A stretch of DNA of 6,721 nt from Caryophanales bacterium UBA4694 (lineage in GTDB: Bacteria; Bacillota_I; Bacilli_A; RFN20; CAG-288). Below the pieces are notes generated by a model, which was not told the DNA's origin, made no database searches, and saw nothing but the letters and a program-made list of their open reading frames with translations. Below, one piece after another: positions 1 through 5,223 of this stretch (the stretch's first letter is position 1; each line of letters opens with the position of its first letter). The stretch is from NCBI GenBank assembly GCA_002404835.1, contig DHKM01000028.1, positions 1 to 6,721 of the forward strand. Direction: 5' to 3'. The translations under genes and the position numbers were made by a program.

Positions 1-74
1 AACTGGATTCCGGAGATATCGGATAGTCTTTGCTTTGGGATTGAATTCCACGTAATGTCATTCTTCAGAAACAT
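1..74 (-). pseudogene. Frame-shifted continuation of the upstream secreted protein (partial)
   Basis: Reading the minus strand from an ATG at 74 gives an open frame to the window edge, with residues MFLKNDITWNSIPKQR followed by LSDISGIQ. It lies 2 bases past the stop of the 77-427 gene, in the -1 frame relative to it. The pattern of a Trp, then Pro, Arg and an Asp-Ile (TW..IP..R..DI) is one I recall from the C-terminal half of Bacillota secreted proteins whose N-terminal half looks like 77-427. No ribosome binding site precedes the ATG. The simplest reading is that one base has been lost near 77-83 and that this is the same gene. A separate small gene with its own ATG is the alternative. The rest lies outside the window. 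Confidence 0.45.
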
Positions 75-76
75 TT

Positions 77-427
77 TTAATTTAATGTGGATTCCCTAAC
101 CAGAGACACGGTCGTCTTCATCGTCTTCGTTCCGTCGGAAACCGTAGCATTGTCACTTGTACTTTCGGTAGCATATAAATTTTCATCTTTGCTGTCTCCG
201 ACCTGAATCAATTCTTCATTATCGTCTATGGTTGATATAGTTGTGGATGATTCGACCAATTCAAGGTGGCTGAACTTTTCGGATTTTTCTTTACTGAAAG
301 CATTGATTTCCTCTTGCGAATAACCCATACGGATCAATTTACCGGTAAAATCCGTCTTTATGTTTTCCGTTTTGGTTACGGGTAGAATTAAGGAAGCCAC
401 TATCACAGATAAACTCATTAGATTCAT
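77..427 (-). CDS. Secreted protein of unknown function, probably truncated by a frameshift
   Basis: This encodes 116 residues. Residues 3-17 (LMSLSVIVASLILPV) form a hydrophobic Sec-type signal peptide with an unusually uncharged n-region. The mature part has a GYSQEEINAFSKEKSEKF segment (35-52) of a style I recall in secreted Bacillota proteins, then a long acidic Ser/Thr-rich low-complexity stretch (about 58-103). The start is secure: an AAAGGAGGT ribosome binding site lies on the minus strand at 438-446. The product ends abruptly at RESTLN, and a compatible continuation follows in another frame (1-74), so the annotated end is probably an artefact of a frameshift mutation or a sequencing error. 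It diverges from the TetR-like gene at 480, whose product is the obvious candidate regulator. No enzymatic motif is visible and I cannot name a function. Confidence 0.7.
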   Translation of the reverse strand: MNLMSLSVIVASLILPVTKTENIKTDFTGKLIRMGYSQEEINAFSKEKSEKFSHLELVESSTTISTIDDNEELIQVGDSKDENLYATESTSDNATVSDGTKTMKTTVSLVRESTLN

Positions 428-442
428 TTTGGATGAACCTCC

Positions 443-471
443 TTTACTTTCCTACTATTTTAGTCTAAACT
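443..471 (+). promoter_or_regulatory. Candidate promoter of the TetR-like gene, leaderless
   Basis: TTTACT (443-448), a 17-bp spacer and TAAACT (466-471) lie so close to the ATG at 480 that transcription would begin at or next to the start codon. This fits the absence of any Shine-Dalgarno sequence before 480. Both boxes match consensus at four of six positions. Confidence 0.35.
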
Positions 472-485
472 AACTTCTTATGCAA
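457..485 (-). promoter_or_regulatory. Candidate promoter of the secreted protein gene
   Basis: On the minus strand TTGCAT (480-485) is followed after exactly 17 bp by TAAAAT (457-462). The start of transcription would fall near 450, just ahead of the AAAGGAGGT site. The -10 box is good and the -35 box keeps TTG only. The -35 box overlaps the start codon of the divergent regulator. Confidence 0.45.
460..473. promoter_or_regulatory. Near-palindromic candidate operator between divergent genes
   Basis: TTAGTCTAAACTAA reads nearly the same on both strands, with one mismatched pair. It overlaps the -10 box of the rightward promoter and the -10 box and spacer of the leftward one. That is where a TetR-type repressor would be expected to bind to repress both itself and its neighbour. 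This is inferred from position and symmetry only; 14 bp is at the short end for TetR operators. Confidence 0.35.
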
Positions 486-953
486 TTTACACAAAAAGAA
501 ATTTGTAAAGATAAGGATTTTGATCTGAGGGATGAGATTGTCCGTTTTTCTTTAAAGACGATAGAGGAAAACAGGTTCTGTGTAAAAGCTATCTGCAAGG
601 GTATGTCTATCAGCAGGGAAGCCTTCTATTATCATTTTCCTAAACGTAAGGATCTGATTATGGCCTGTGTTTCTTCGTTTGTGGTACAGGATTTACTTGA
701 ACGTACGTTTCGGAATGTCGTTTCCTATGTTTCGTTCCATCTTTCTTTTTTCCGTAGGAATCTGGATGATAAGGGAGTAAGGGAATTCTTTTCCCTTCTT
801 GTCTTTTTGCTGAACGGCATGTCTGAGGATTGTGGGAATCTTATGATGGGTTACTGTTATTTGCTTCTGTCTGATTCTTCCGTTACTGCTTCTCGATTCG
901 AGAAAAAGATGACCGGGATTTTCTTAAGACTTGGATGGGATTGCTGTTCTTGA
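480..953 (+). CDS. TetR/AcrR-like transcriptional regulator
   Basis: This is a 157-residue protein with a TetR-type N-terminal DNA-binding domain. An amphipathic first helix (about 16-31) is followed by a helix-turn-helix (about 34-53) and the family signature YYHFPKRKDLI (50-60), equivalent to the usual YYHFxxKxxL. The rest is a mostly helical, Phe/Leu-rich C-terminal part (about 65-152) that would bind ligand and dimerise; no subfamily is recognisable. It is shorter than the common 190-residue size. ATG 480 is the first possible start, since an in-frame stop lies at 471-473, and it has no Shine-Dalgarno sequence, so leaderless translation is plausible. The divergent secreted-protein gene and the palindrome at 460-473 suggest local and self repression. 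A separate promoter lies between this gene and the next. Known for the family: ligand-relieved repressors. Inferred: the target. Confidence 0.75.
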   Translation: MQFTQKEICKDKDFDLRDEIVRFSLKTIEENRFCVKAICKGMSISREAFYYHFPKRKDLIMACVSSFVVQDLLERTFRNVVSYVSFHLSFFRRNLDDKGVREFFSLLVFLLNGMSEDCGNLMMGYCYLLLSDSSVTASRFEKKMTGIFLRLGWDCCS

Positions 954-954
954 A

Positions 955-983
955 TTGTTTTGTCGTTCTTTTTCCCTTATAAT
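955..983 (+). promoter_or_regulatory. Promoter of the exonuclease-like/NUMOD1 gene
   Basis: TTGTTT (955-960), a 17-bp spacer and a perfect TATAAT (978-983) predict transcription starting near 990. That leaves a leader of about 20 nt with GAGGG (1001-1005) before ATG 1011. This makes the in-frame TTG at 960 an unlikely start because it would lie upstream of the transcript. Confidence 0.6.
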
Positions 984-1010
984 GGGGTCAGTATCAAAAA
1001 GAGGGAAGAT

Positions 1011-1946
1011 ATGGGAAAGATAAAGAATGAGAGATTTGTGCTTCGGGATGATGTGTTCCATACTGGGGATTATGAGCTTTTCCGGTATCATAAGAAGAGA
1101 GACTGTTTTCGTGCGGATAAGGTCTTGTCTTTGAATGATGAGACAAAGAGGTTGTTCTATGGGGAATTCATCTCTTTGTCGATGGAAACGGATATGGATG
1201 GCCGGCTTTCGGTTGTCTCTGCCTGTCGTTTTGTCTCCGGAAAGAAGAACGATGGTTTTTTTTTCATCACAAAAAGCAGGAATCCCAATGCGTATGCGAT
1301 GAAGAAGTATGGTCTGAAGAGAGAGGATTTCCTGGCCGGCGATGATGATCTTGATGTGGTTTCTAGACTGAGTGCTTTTTTCGGAAAGACGGAGCATGTC
1401 CTTCTTTTCGATGCCAAGTGTGTTCTGTCTCTTATGGATGCCTATCAGCCGGCTCTTCATTTTGACTGTGTGGAGCTTTTTCCTCTTCTGAGGATGTTGT
1501 ATCCGGATTTTTCTTCCTATGCTCTGGATTTCCTAGAGGAGAAGTTTTCTATTGTTAGGGATCCTCTTGTCCGGGAGAGTGATGCGATTTCGATGGGAGA
1601 GGTTTTCCTTCGTATCTGTTCTTCTTCCGTGATACCGGAAAAGAAGAAAGCAGAGGATCGTTTGGTAAAGGACGAAACGAAAAAGGAAGTGCATGAGAAG
1701 GTTCAGGAAGATGGTTTTGATTCCAATCTGAAATCGATCAAAGATTCTGCTCCTGCTTCTTTTCTTTCTTCTCCGAAGAAGGTGGATCAGTTTGACAAGG
1801 ATGGAAACTATATCAAGACATTTTTATCCATCGGTCAGGCTTCCAAGGAGACTGGGGTCGGGAACAAGGAAATCCGGATTGCCTGCAACAGTGAGAAGAT
1901 GAAGAAACTGAACAAGGGATTCCGTTTCCAGTGGAGCAAACAATAA
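1011..1946 (+). CDS. Degenerate DnaQ-like (DEDDh) exonuclease domain fused to a NUMOD1-like DNA-binding domain
   Basis: This encodes 311 residues from ATG 1011, chosen because GAGGG lies 5 nt upstream and a TATAAT promoter precedes it; an in-frame TTG at 960 is the alternative. Residues 50-203 follow the DEDDh exonuclease layout. FISLSMETD (53-61) stands where the family has its DxET motif, HVLLFDAKC (129-137) where it has Exo II, and a segment with LYPDFSSYALDFLEEKF (163-179) then DAISMGEVFL (191-200) where it has Exo III. Glu59 and Asp191 are kept. The first Asp is Ser57, the Exo II Asp appears to be Cys137, and the Exo III His is Leu186. Catalysis by the usual two-metal mechanism is therefore doubtful. 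Residues 205-255 are a charged linker. Residues 258-308 (VDQFDKDGNYIKTFLSIGQA onward, ending GFRFQW) look like NUMOD1, the helix-turn-helix module found with homing nucleases. It may bind DNA without cutting it. The domain assignments are by eye. Confidence 0.6.
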   Translation: MGKIKNERFVLRDDVFHTGDYELFRYHKKRDCFRADKVLSLNDETKRLFYGEFISLSMETDMDGRLSVVSACRFVSGKKNDGFFFITKSRNPNAYAMKKYGLKREDFLAGDDDLDVVSRLSAFFGKTEHVLLFDAKCVLSLMDAYQPALHFDCVELFPLLRMLYPDFSSYALDFLEEKFSIVRDPLVRESDAISMGEVFLRICSSSVIPEKKKAEDRLVKDETKKEVHEKVQEDGFDSNLKSIKDSAPASFLSSPKKVDQFDKDGNYIKTFLSIGQASKETGVGNKEIRIACNSEKMKKLNKGFRFQWSKQ

Positions 1947-2100
1947 GATCTGGTTTCATAAAGGATGGCTGTTATTCTTGGAAGTAATGTTGTTGGTAAG
2001 TTGGATTCTTCTTTTCGTCATATCTTTAATGGGATATGCCCGTCTGCCTTTTGCTTTTTCCTTTCTTCCGTGGTAAGATGATTAAGCAAGGAAAGCCGTT
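1947..2100. other. Gene-free spacer after the NUMOD1 gene
   Basis: No supported gene lies here. A 38-codon frame from ATG 1964 to 2080 lacks a ribosome binding site. A small imperfect hairpin, CATATC (2019-2024) with GATATG (2033-2038), is followed by no T-run. No terminator is seen directly behind the stop at 1946, so transcripts may continue to the terminator at 2168-2192. Confidence 0.4.
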
Positions 2101-2167
2101 TTAGGGATTTGAACCCCCCTAACTAGTTACTTGCTATAACTAGTAATCGGATAGCCTCATTACTGGG
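2101..2167 (+). other. Structured RNA-like segment with mutually exclusive stems
   Basis: Consecutive inverted repeats are packed just ahead of an intrinsic terminator. TTAGGG (2101-2106) pairs with CCCTAA (2117-2122). ACTAGTTA (2122-2129) pairs with TAACTAGT (2137-2144) around the 7-nt loop CTTGCTA. CTAGTAAT (2140-2147) pairs with ATTACTGG (2159-2166), with one wobble. GCTAT (2133-2137) can pair with ATAGC (2151-2155). Several of these pairs overlap and exclude one another. It could be a structured 3' untranslated region, a small RNA, or a relic of a mobile element. No plus-strand gene follows within 1.5 kb, so a riboswitch role is unlikely. I recognise no family. Confidence 0.4.
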
Positions 2168-2192
2168 AGACCGCTTCTAGCGGTCTTTTTTT
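2168..2192 (+). terminator. Strong intrinsic terminator
   Basis: AGACCGC (2168-2174), the loop TTCTA (2175-2179) and GCGGTCT (2180-2186) form a perfect 7-bp G+C-rich stem that runs into seven Ts (2186-2192). It would end plus-strand transcripts coming from the NUMOD1 gene or from a small RNA starting in the spacer. Confidence 0.85.
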
Positions 2193-2481
2193 CTTTTGGA
2201 AAAGAAGAAAGAAACAATAATCGTTGCAATAAGAAGGATGAATATTTCTTTTTAGCCTTCCACTGGTTGACAATTTTCTGGTTGGTTGAATTTTCATAAA
2301 TGTTGATTGCTTCAAGTTGTTTGATTTCAAATTGGTGTCCACTGTTTAATAGATATAAAATCTTGGATTTTATTTGAAGGTTGTAGGTTTAAGTTATAGT
2401 GTTCTTTGTGTTGTAAGGTGAATCGATGCGAAACGAAAACATTGAAAATTCAAAGGAATCATCGGTATTGGTGCGATAAGT
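2193..2481. other. A+T-rich spacer with no supported gene
   Basis: I find no gene, RNA gene or repeat array here. A 60-codon minus-strand frame (2160-2342) overlaps the terminator, has a basic low-complexity product and has no ribosome binding site. Isolated TTGACA (2268-2273) has no -10 box at a suitable distance. Confidence 0.4.
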
Positions 2482-2510
2482 AAAAGCCTGGATTTTGATT
2501 TTCAGGCTTG
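2482..2510 (-). terminator. Intrinsic terminator of the PAP2 gene
   Basis: Three bases past the stop of the PAP2 reading frame the minus strand has AAGCCTG (2509-2503), a 12-nt A/T loop and CAGGCTT (2490-2484), running into a short T-run (2485-2482). The 7-bp stem is perfect. The plus strand also ends in GTTTT, so weak bidirectional action is possible. Confidence 0.6.
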
Positions 2511-2512
2511 TT

Positions 2513-3444
2513 TTAGTTCGTTTTTCTTTTTGCGTAGATTCGATTGGCGATTGTCAAGTAGAGCAATAGGAATGCTGTAGTGATGAATAGTCCGGTGGAT
2601 ACGTCGCTGAGGAAGTGGGCTCCGTACTGGATGCGGAAGAAGGCAACGAAGACGGTGTAGATAAGGGAAATCAGAAAGAGGGCAAGGTCAGAGTGTTTGA
2701 AGGGATGTCTGAGGACTTTGGAAAGAAGAGGAAGAAGGAGTGTTACGGCTGCGGTTGCGGTGTGTCCGCTTGGGAATGATTTGTGATAGTCGTCATGGAA
2801 TTTGAATGGTTTGAAGAGATAGATAGGAGAGAAGGTTTCTCCTTTGGTATTCAGCGTGGAATCGATCAGGTATCTGTATCTTGGACGGCAGGCGAGTCGT
2901 TTCAACAGTTCGATGACTAGTGTAGTGTCTGGGTGAGCATCAGTCCGAGAATCAGTACTCCCATGAGGATAAGGTATTTCCTATCCTGGCTTTTGATTGC
3001 GTAGAAGTAGAGAGCGATGAAGAACAGGGATATGGCTAGGGAGATGAGATAACTTACAAGGGGTTGGAAGGTGATTCCGTAGGTGACGTCCCTGCTTCTG
3101 TTGTTTATGATGTGGTGTGAGATGTAATAGACCGAAAGGCTGAAGGTGAGAATCAGAATCAGGACTGCCAGTGCTTTCAGACTTTTCTTCTTGGATGGGA
3201 AGAGCGCCTTGAAGAGAGAGACTCCGCCTAGAAGTATCATGGTGAAGCTGAAGGAGAGTCCTAAGGTTTCGACAAAGCCTCCGACTGGGGATTTGGTATC
3301 GACGATGGCTTTGGACAAGGGATAGTCGAAGAAGGTTCCGATCAGAATAAGAACGAATGAGACGGAAAGGAGAATCAGGTACCAGAGAGGGTTTATTCCT
3401 AACCCGTCTTTCTTCCAGGAATGTTTTTCTTTTTGTTTGTTCAT
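2513..3444 (-). pseudogene. PAP2-family membrane phosphatase, split by a frameshift
   Basis: Two minus-strand frames together make one PAP2 protein of about 310 residues. The first runs from ATG 3444 to a stop at 2917-2919 (175 residues) and carries about five membrane segments (near 20-37, 62-82, 88-110, 127-150, 155-172). The second frame continues through LVIELLKRLACRPRYRYL to 2513. It holds the catalytic motifs: K-x6-R (KRLACRPRY, with Tyr where Pro is usual), SFPSGH, and R-x5-H-x3-D (RIQYGAHFLSD, with Phe where Ser usually precedes the Arg). The catalytic His, Arg and His are present, but the frames are joined only by a -1 shift around 2918-2930, in ACACTACACTAG. There is no slippery heptamer, so a one-base deletion or a sequencing error is likelier than programmed shifting. 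The family removes phosphate from lipid phosphates such as undecaprenyl diphosphate or phosphatidic acid. ATG 3444 is preferred over an in-frame ATG at 3615, whose 57 extra residues do not look like protein. Confidence 0.8.
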
Positions 3445-3451
3445 AGTCTTA

Positions 3452-3480
3452 AGTTTAATGGTTTGTTGACGATAAGACAA
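3452..3480 (-). promoter_or_regulatory. Candidate promoter of the PAP2 gene, leaderless
   Basis: On the minus strand TTGTCT (3475-3480), a 17-bp spacer and TAAACT (3452-3457) place the transcription start at about the ATG at 3444. No clear Shine-Dalgarno sequence precedes that ATG. Each box matches consensus at four of six positions. The -10 box and its closeness to the ATG copy the arrangement before the TetR-like gene. Confidence 0.35.
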
Positions 3481-3708
3481 TGTTTTTATTGGTTTTGTTT
3501 TTGGGGAATGAGAAGGGTTTGGAGGGATGATTCTGTCTTGATATTTTTGCATGTTTTGGATGATTCGTTTCTGTAATACTCCGAATCCAATAGGGAGGTG
3601 GGAAGTTTGGATCATATTAAGATTCTCTTTTATCTGGATGTGCGAGAAGCTGTTGTATTATCGGATTGTCTGGTTATTTGAACAAAATTTAACAAATTAA
3701 AAAAACAG
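3481..3708. other. Spacer between the PAP2 gene and the subtilase operon
   Basis: This holds no supported gene. The minus-strand frame extending the PAP2 gene to 3615 is probably chance. The last 35 bases (about 3674-3708) are very A+T-rich and sit just upstream of the operon promoter, where they could act as an UP element. A repeated AACAAA/AACAAATT motif (3681-3698) lies there. Confidence 0.4.
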
Positions 3709-3737
3709 TTGAAACTTTAATTTTAAAAAGCTATAAT
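3709..3737 (+). promoter_or_regulatory. Promoter of the secreted protein/membrane protein/subtilase operon
   Basis: TTGAAA (3709-3714), a 17-bp spacer and a perfect TATAAT (3732-3737) predict a start near 3744, immediately before the AAGGAGG site at 3746-3752. The leader would be very short and leaves no room for a riboswitch. The A+T-rich upstream DNA suggests strong expression. Confidence 0.7.
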
Positions 3738-3757
3738 TTCAAAAAAAGGAGGCTGAT

Positions 3758-4714
3758 ATGAAGAAAAAGCAGAAGTTGAAATTGTTGACGACTTTAAGTC
3801 TTTGTTTTTTCATGCTTAGTTCTTTTACTTCGAAGGATGAAAATGGTGAAGACCTTAGCCAAAGCAGATTTGATTATGAAGTGGAACGATTGGATGTGGA
3901 TTTGGACAGAACTGCTGCCGTTGGTTCGGAGGCGGTTGATTCGGAAAACCAATTATCTGAAAAAGATTGTCATTTGATCCAGGAATTTATCTCGATTGGG
4001 GAGGCTGGTATTGAACTGGATGATAGGGTTTGTTCTGTAATGCCTACGAATGATGATGGACTTCCGATAAAGGCGTTTCAAGAGAAAAGCGGATGCGGTT
4101 ATCAGAAAGGAAACAGCGTATATTTCCATAATTATCAAACGTTGGATTTTGTTTCCGATAATATCGGTTTAATGAATGAAATGGTTGAAAATGGTTATGG
4201 AAAGATTGATAAGGATGGAATGCTCTTAATTGAATCATCGGATTTTATCCAGCAGTCCTTTTTCATGAATTTTAAGATTGGGTGGTTCAAAATGTCGTTC
4301 CGTACTAATTATTGGGGCACTGCTTTGTTTGGAACATTTGGTCTTCTTGTCAATTTCGATAATATCAGAGATATGAATGCATTGTTTGATGCGGATGCTT
4401 CTGAACTCGGACATTGTTTTCAGTCGGTTGCTTGGGATTTGATTAGCGAAGGGGAGTCTTATTTTGGAAATGTTATGCTTGATTCTCTTACCGAGGCTGT
4501 GAATACTGTTGTTGAAATAAAAAAGATTGTGCTTTGTTCGAATTGGATTGGGAGACTTGTCATGGTGGTGAAATATATGTTAGGGCGATATCTTCCGGGA
4601 TTGCTTAAAGGGCTTGTCATGGTTCTTGGCTCTGTTTTTTATCGATATGGTACAGATGTGGAAATCGGGATTTGGTGGAGTGATTATGATGTTCTTACTT
4701 GTTCGGTATATTGA
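3758..4714 (+). CDS. Secreted protein of unknown function with a cationic hydrophobic C-terminal stretch
   Basis: This 318-residue protein starts at an ATG 5 nt behind a full AAGGAGG site. MKKKQKLK followed by LLTTLSLCFFMLSS (9-22) is a classic Sec signal peptide. No lipobox is present, because the residue before Cys16 is Leu. The mature N-terminal part (26-110) is strongly acidic. The middle (about 115-255) has no motif I recognise. Residues 262-296 (NWIGRLVMVVKYMLGRYLPG then LLKGLVMVLGSVFYR) are hydrophobic with spaced Arg/Lys, and an aromatic tail ends in DVLTCSVY. Such a stretch could insert in or lie on a membrane, like pore-forming peptides, or be a membrane anchor. It is the first gene of a three-gene operon, 11 nt from the next start. 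The subtilase at the end of the operon is a candidate processing enzyme for it (inference). No homologous family is recognised. Confidence 0.7.
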   Translation: MKKKQKLKLLTTLSLCFFMLSSFTSKDENGEDLSQSRFDYEVERLDVDLDRTAAVGSEAVDSENQLSEKDCHLIQEFISIGEAGIELDDRVCSVMPTNDDGLPIKAFQEKSGCGYQKGNSVYFHNYQTLDFVSDNIGLMNEMVENGYGKIDKDGMLLIESSDFIQQSFFMNFKIGWFKMSFRTNYWGTALFGTFGLLVNFDNIRDMNALFDADASELGHCFQSVAWDLISEGESYFGNVMLDSLTEAVNTVVEIKKIVLCSNWIGRLVMVVKYMLGRYLPGLLKGLVMVLGSVFYRYGTDVEIGIWWSDYDVLTCSVY

Positions 4715-4725
4715 TTGTGACTAAA

Positions 4726-5223
4726 ATGAATGGTATAGAAATTGGAGCGGAAGTGTTTTTCTTTCTTTCTTTCTTGATGATTTTTCCTTTTTTTGTTCTT
4801 GAAAAGCCTGCTTTTGGTGGAATTAAGAAAAAAGGTAGGTTTGATGATTTTAAAGGTTCTTTTGTTTTACAGGGAATCCTTTTCCTGGTTGGATTTCTTT
4901 TTTCGTTGATAGGATTTGTGCTTGTGATGGTGTCTTGTATTCATGGAAGCCGATTGAATGAGTCTTTTTCTCTTTTGGGTATCATGATGGTTTTTGGGAT
5001 TCTGATTGGAATTGTTTTAGGTATTTTTTATTGGTTGAAGGTTAGGAAACCTTATTTCCTTCGAAATTTCCTGCAGGAATTCAGTCAATATGAAAGAGAC
5101 TTGAAATCATCTCCGGGTGTCTTACGGGCATCTTATCTTCAATGGATATTCGTTGGCCCATTTATCTGTTCTTTTTTTGGACTTGGATCTGCGGTTGGAA
5201 TATTGCTTTCTTGTTTTCTATGA
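4726..5223 (+). CDS. Four-helix integral membrane protein of unknown function
   Basis: This encodes 165 residues with four predicted membrane helices: about 9-25, 47-70, 81-104 and 137-163. A basic loop (34-46, KKKGRFDDFK) separates the first two, and a charged loop (105-136, including FLRNFLQEFSQYERDLK) separates the last two. By the positive-inside rule both charged loops would be cytoplasmic. ATG 4726 is chosen over an in-frame TTG at 4699, which lies inside the previous gene. No Shine-Dalgarno sequence is visible, so translation probably depends on ribosomes finishing the preceding gene 11 nt upstream. Its last bases overlap the next start as ATGA. No transporter, kinase or protease motif is visible. 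In its setting it could be an immunity, export or partner protein for the secreted first product or the protease, but the sequence does not decide this. Confidence 0.7.
   Translation: MNGIEIGAEVFFFLSFLMIFPFFVLEKPAFGGIKKKGRFDDFKGSFVLQGILFLVGFLFSLIGFVLVMVSCIHGSRLNESFSLLGIMMVFGILIGIVLGIFYWLKVRKPYFLRNFLQEFSQYERDLKSSPGVLRASYLQWIFVGPFICSFFGLGSAVGILLSCFL

Noticed and set aside
924..1460. 178-codon minus-strand frame across the TetR-like and NUMOD1 genes
   Set aside because: It overlaps two plus-strand genes with recognisable domains and a TATAAT promoter; it has no ribosome binding site and its product looks like random basic sequence.
1964..2080. 38-codon plus-strand frame behind the NUMOD1 gene
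   Set aside because: No ribosome binding site sits at proper distance, and the product has no signal peptide or motif.
2093..2175. Complete tRNA gene on the minus strand
   Set aside because: Only a T-arm-like piece is present; no acceptor partner for AAACGGC and no D-arm could be found.
2386..2480. CRISPR-like or tracr-like repeat near 2386-2410
   Set aside because: A TTTAAGTTATAG stretch caught the eye, but there is no second copy and no cas gene in the window.
2893..2940. Programmed -1 frameshifting in the PAP2 gene
   Set aside because: No X XXY YYZ slippery heptamer occurs near the junction, so a mutation or sequencing error is simpler.
3445..3615. N-terminal extension of the PAP2 gene to an ATG at 3615
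   Set aside because: The extra 57 residues do not look like protein, and family members start shortly before the first membrane helix, as ATG 3444 does.
5142..5219. Longer subtilase start at ATG 5142
   Set aside because: It overlaps the membrane protein gene by 82 bases and would bury the lipoprotein signal; ATG 5220 gives an ATGA overlap and a clean lipobox.
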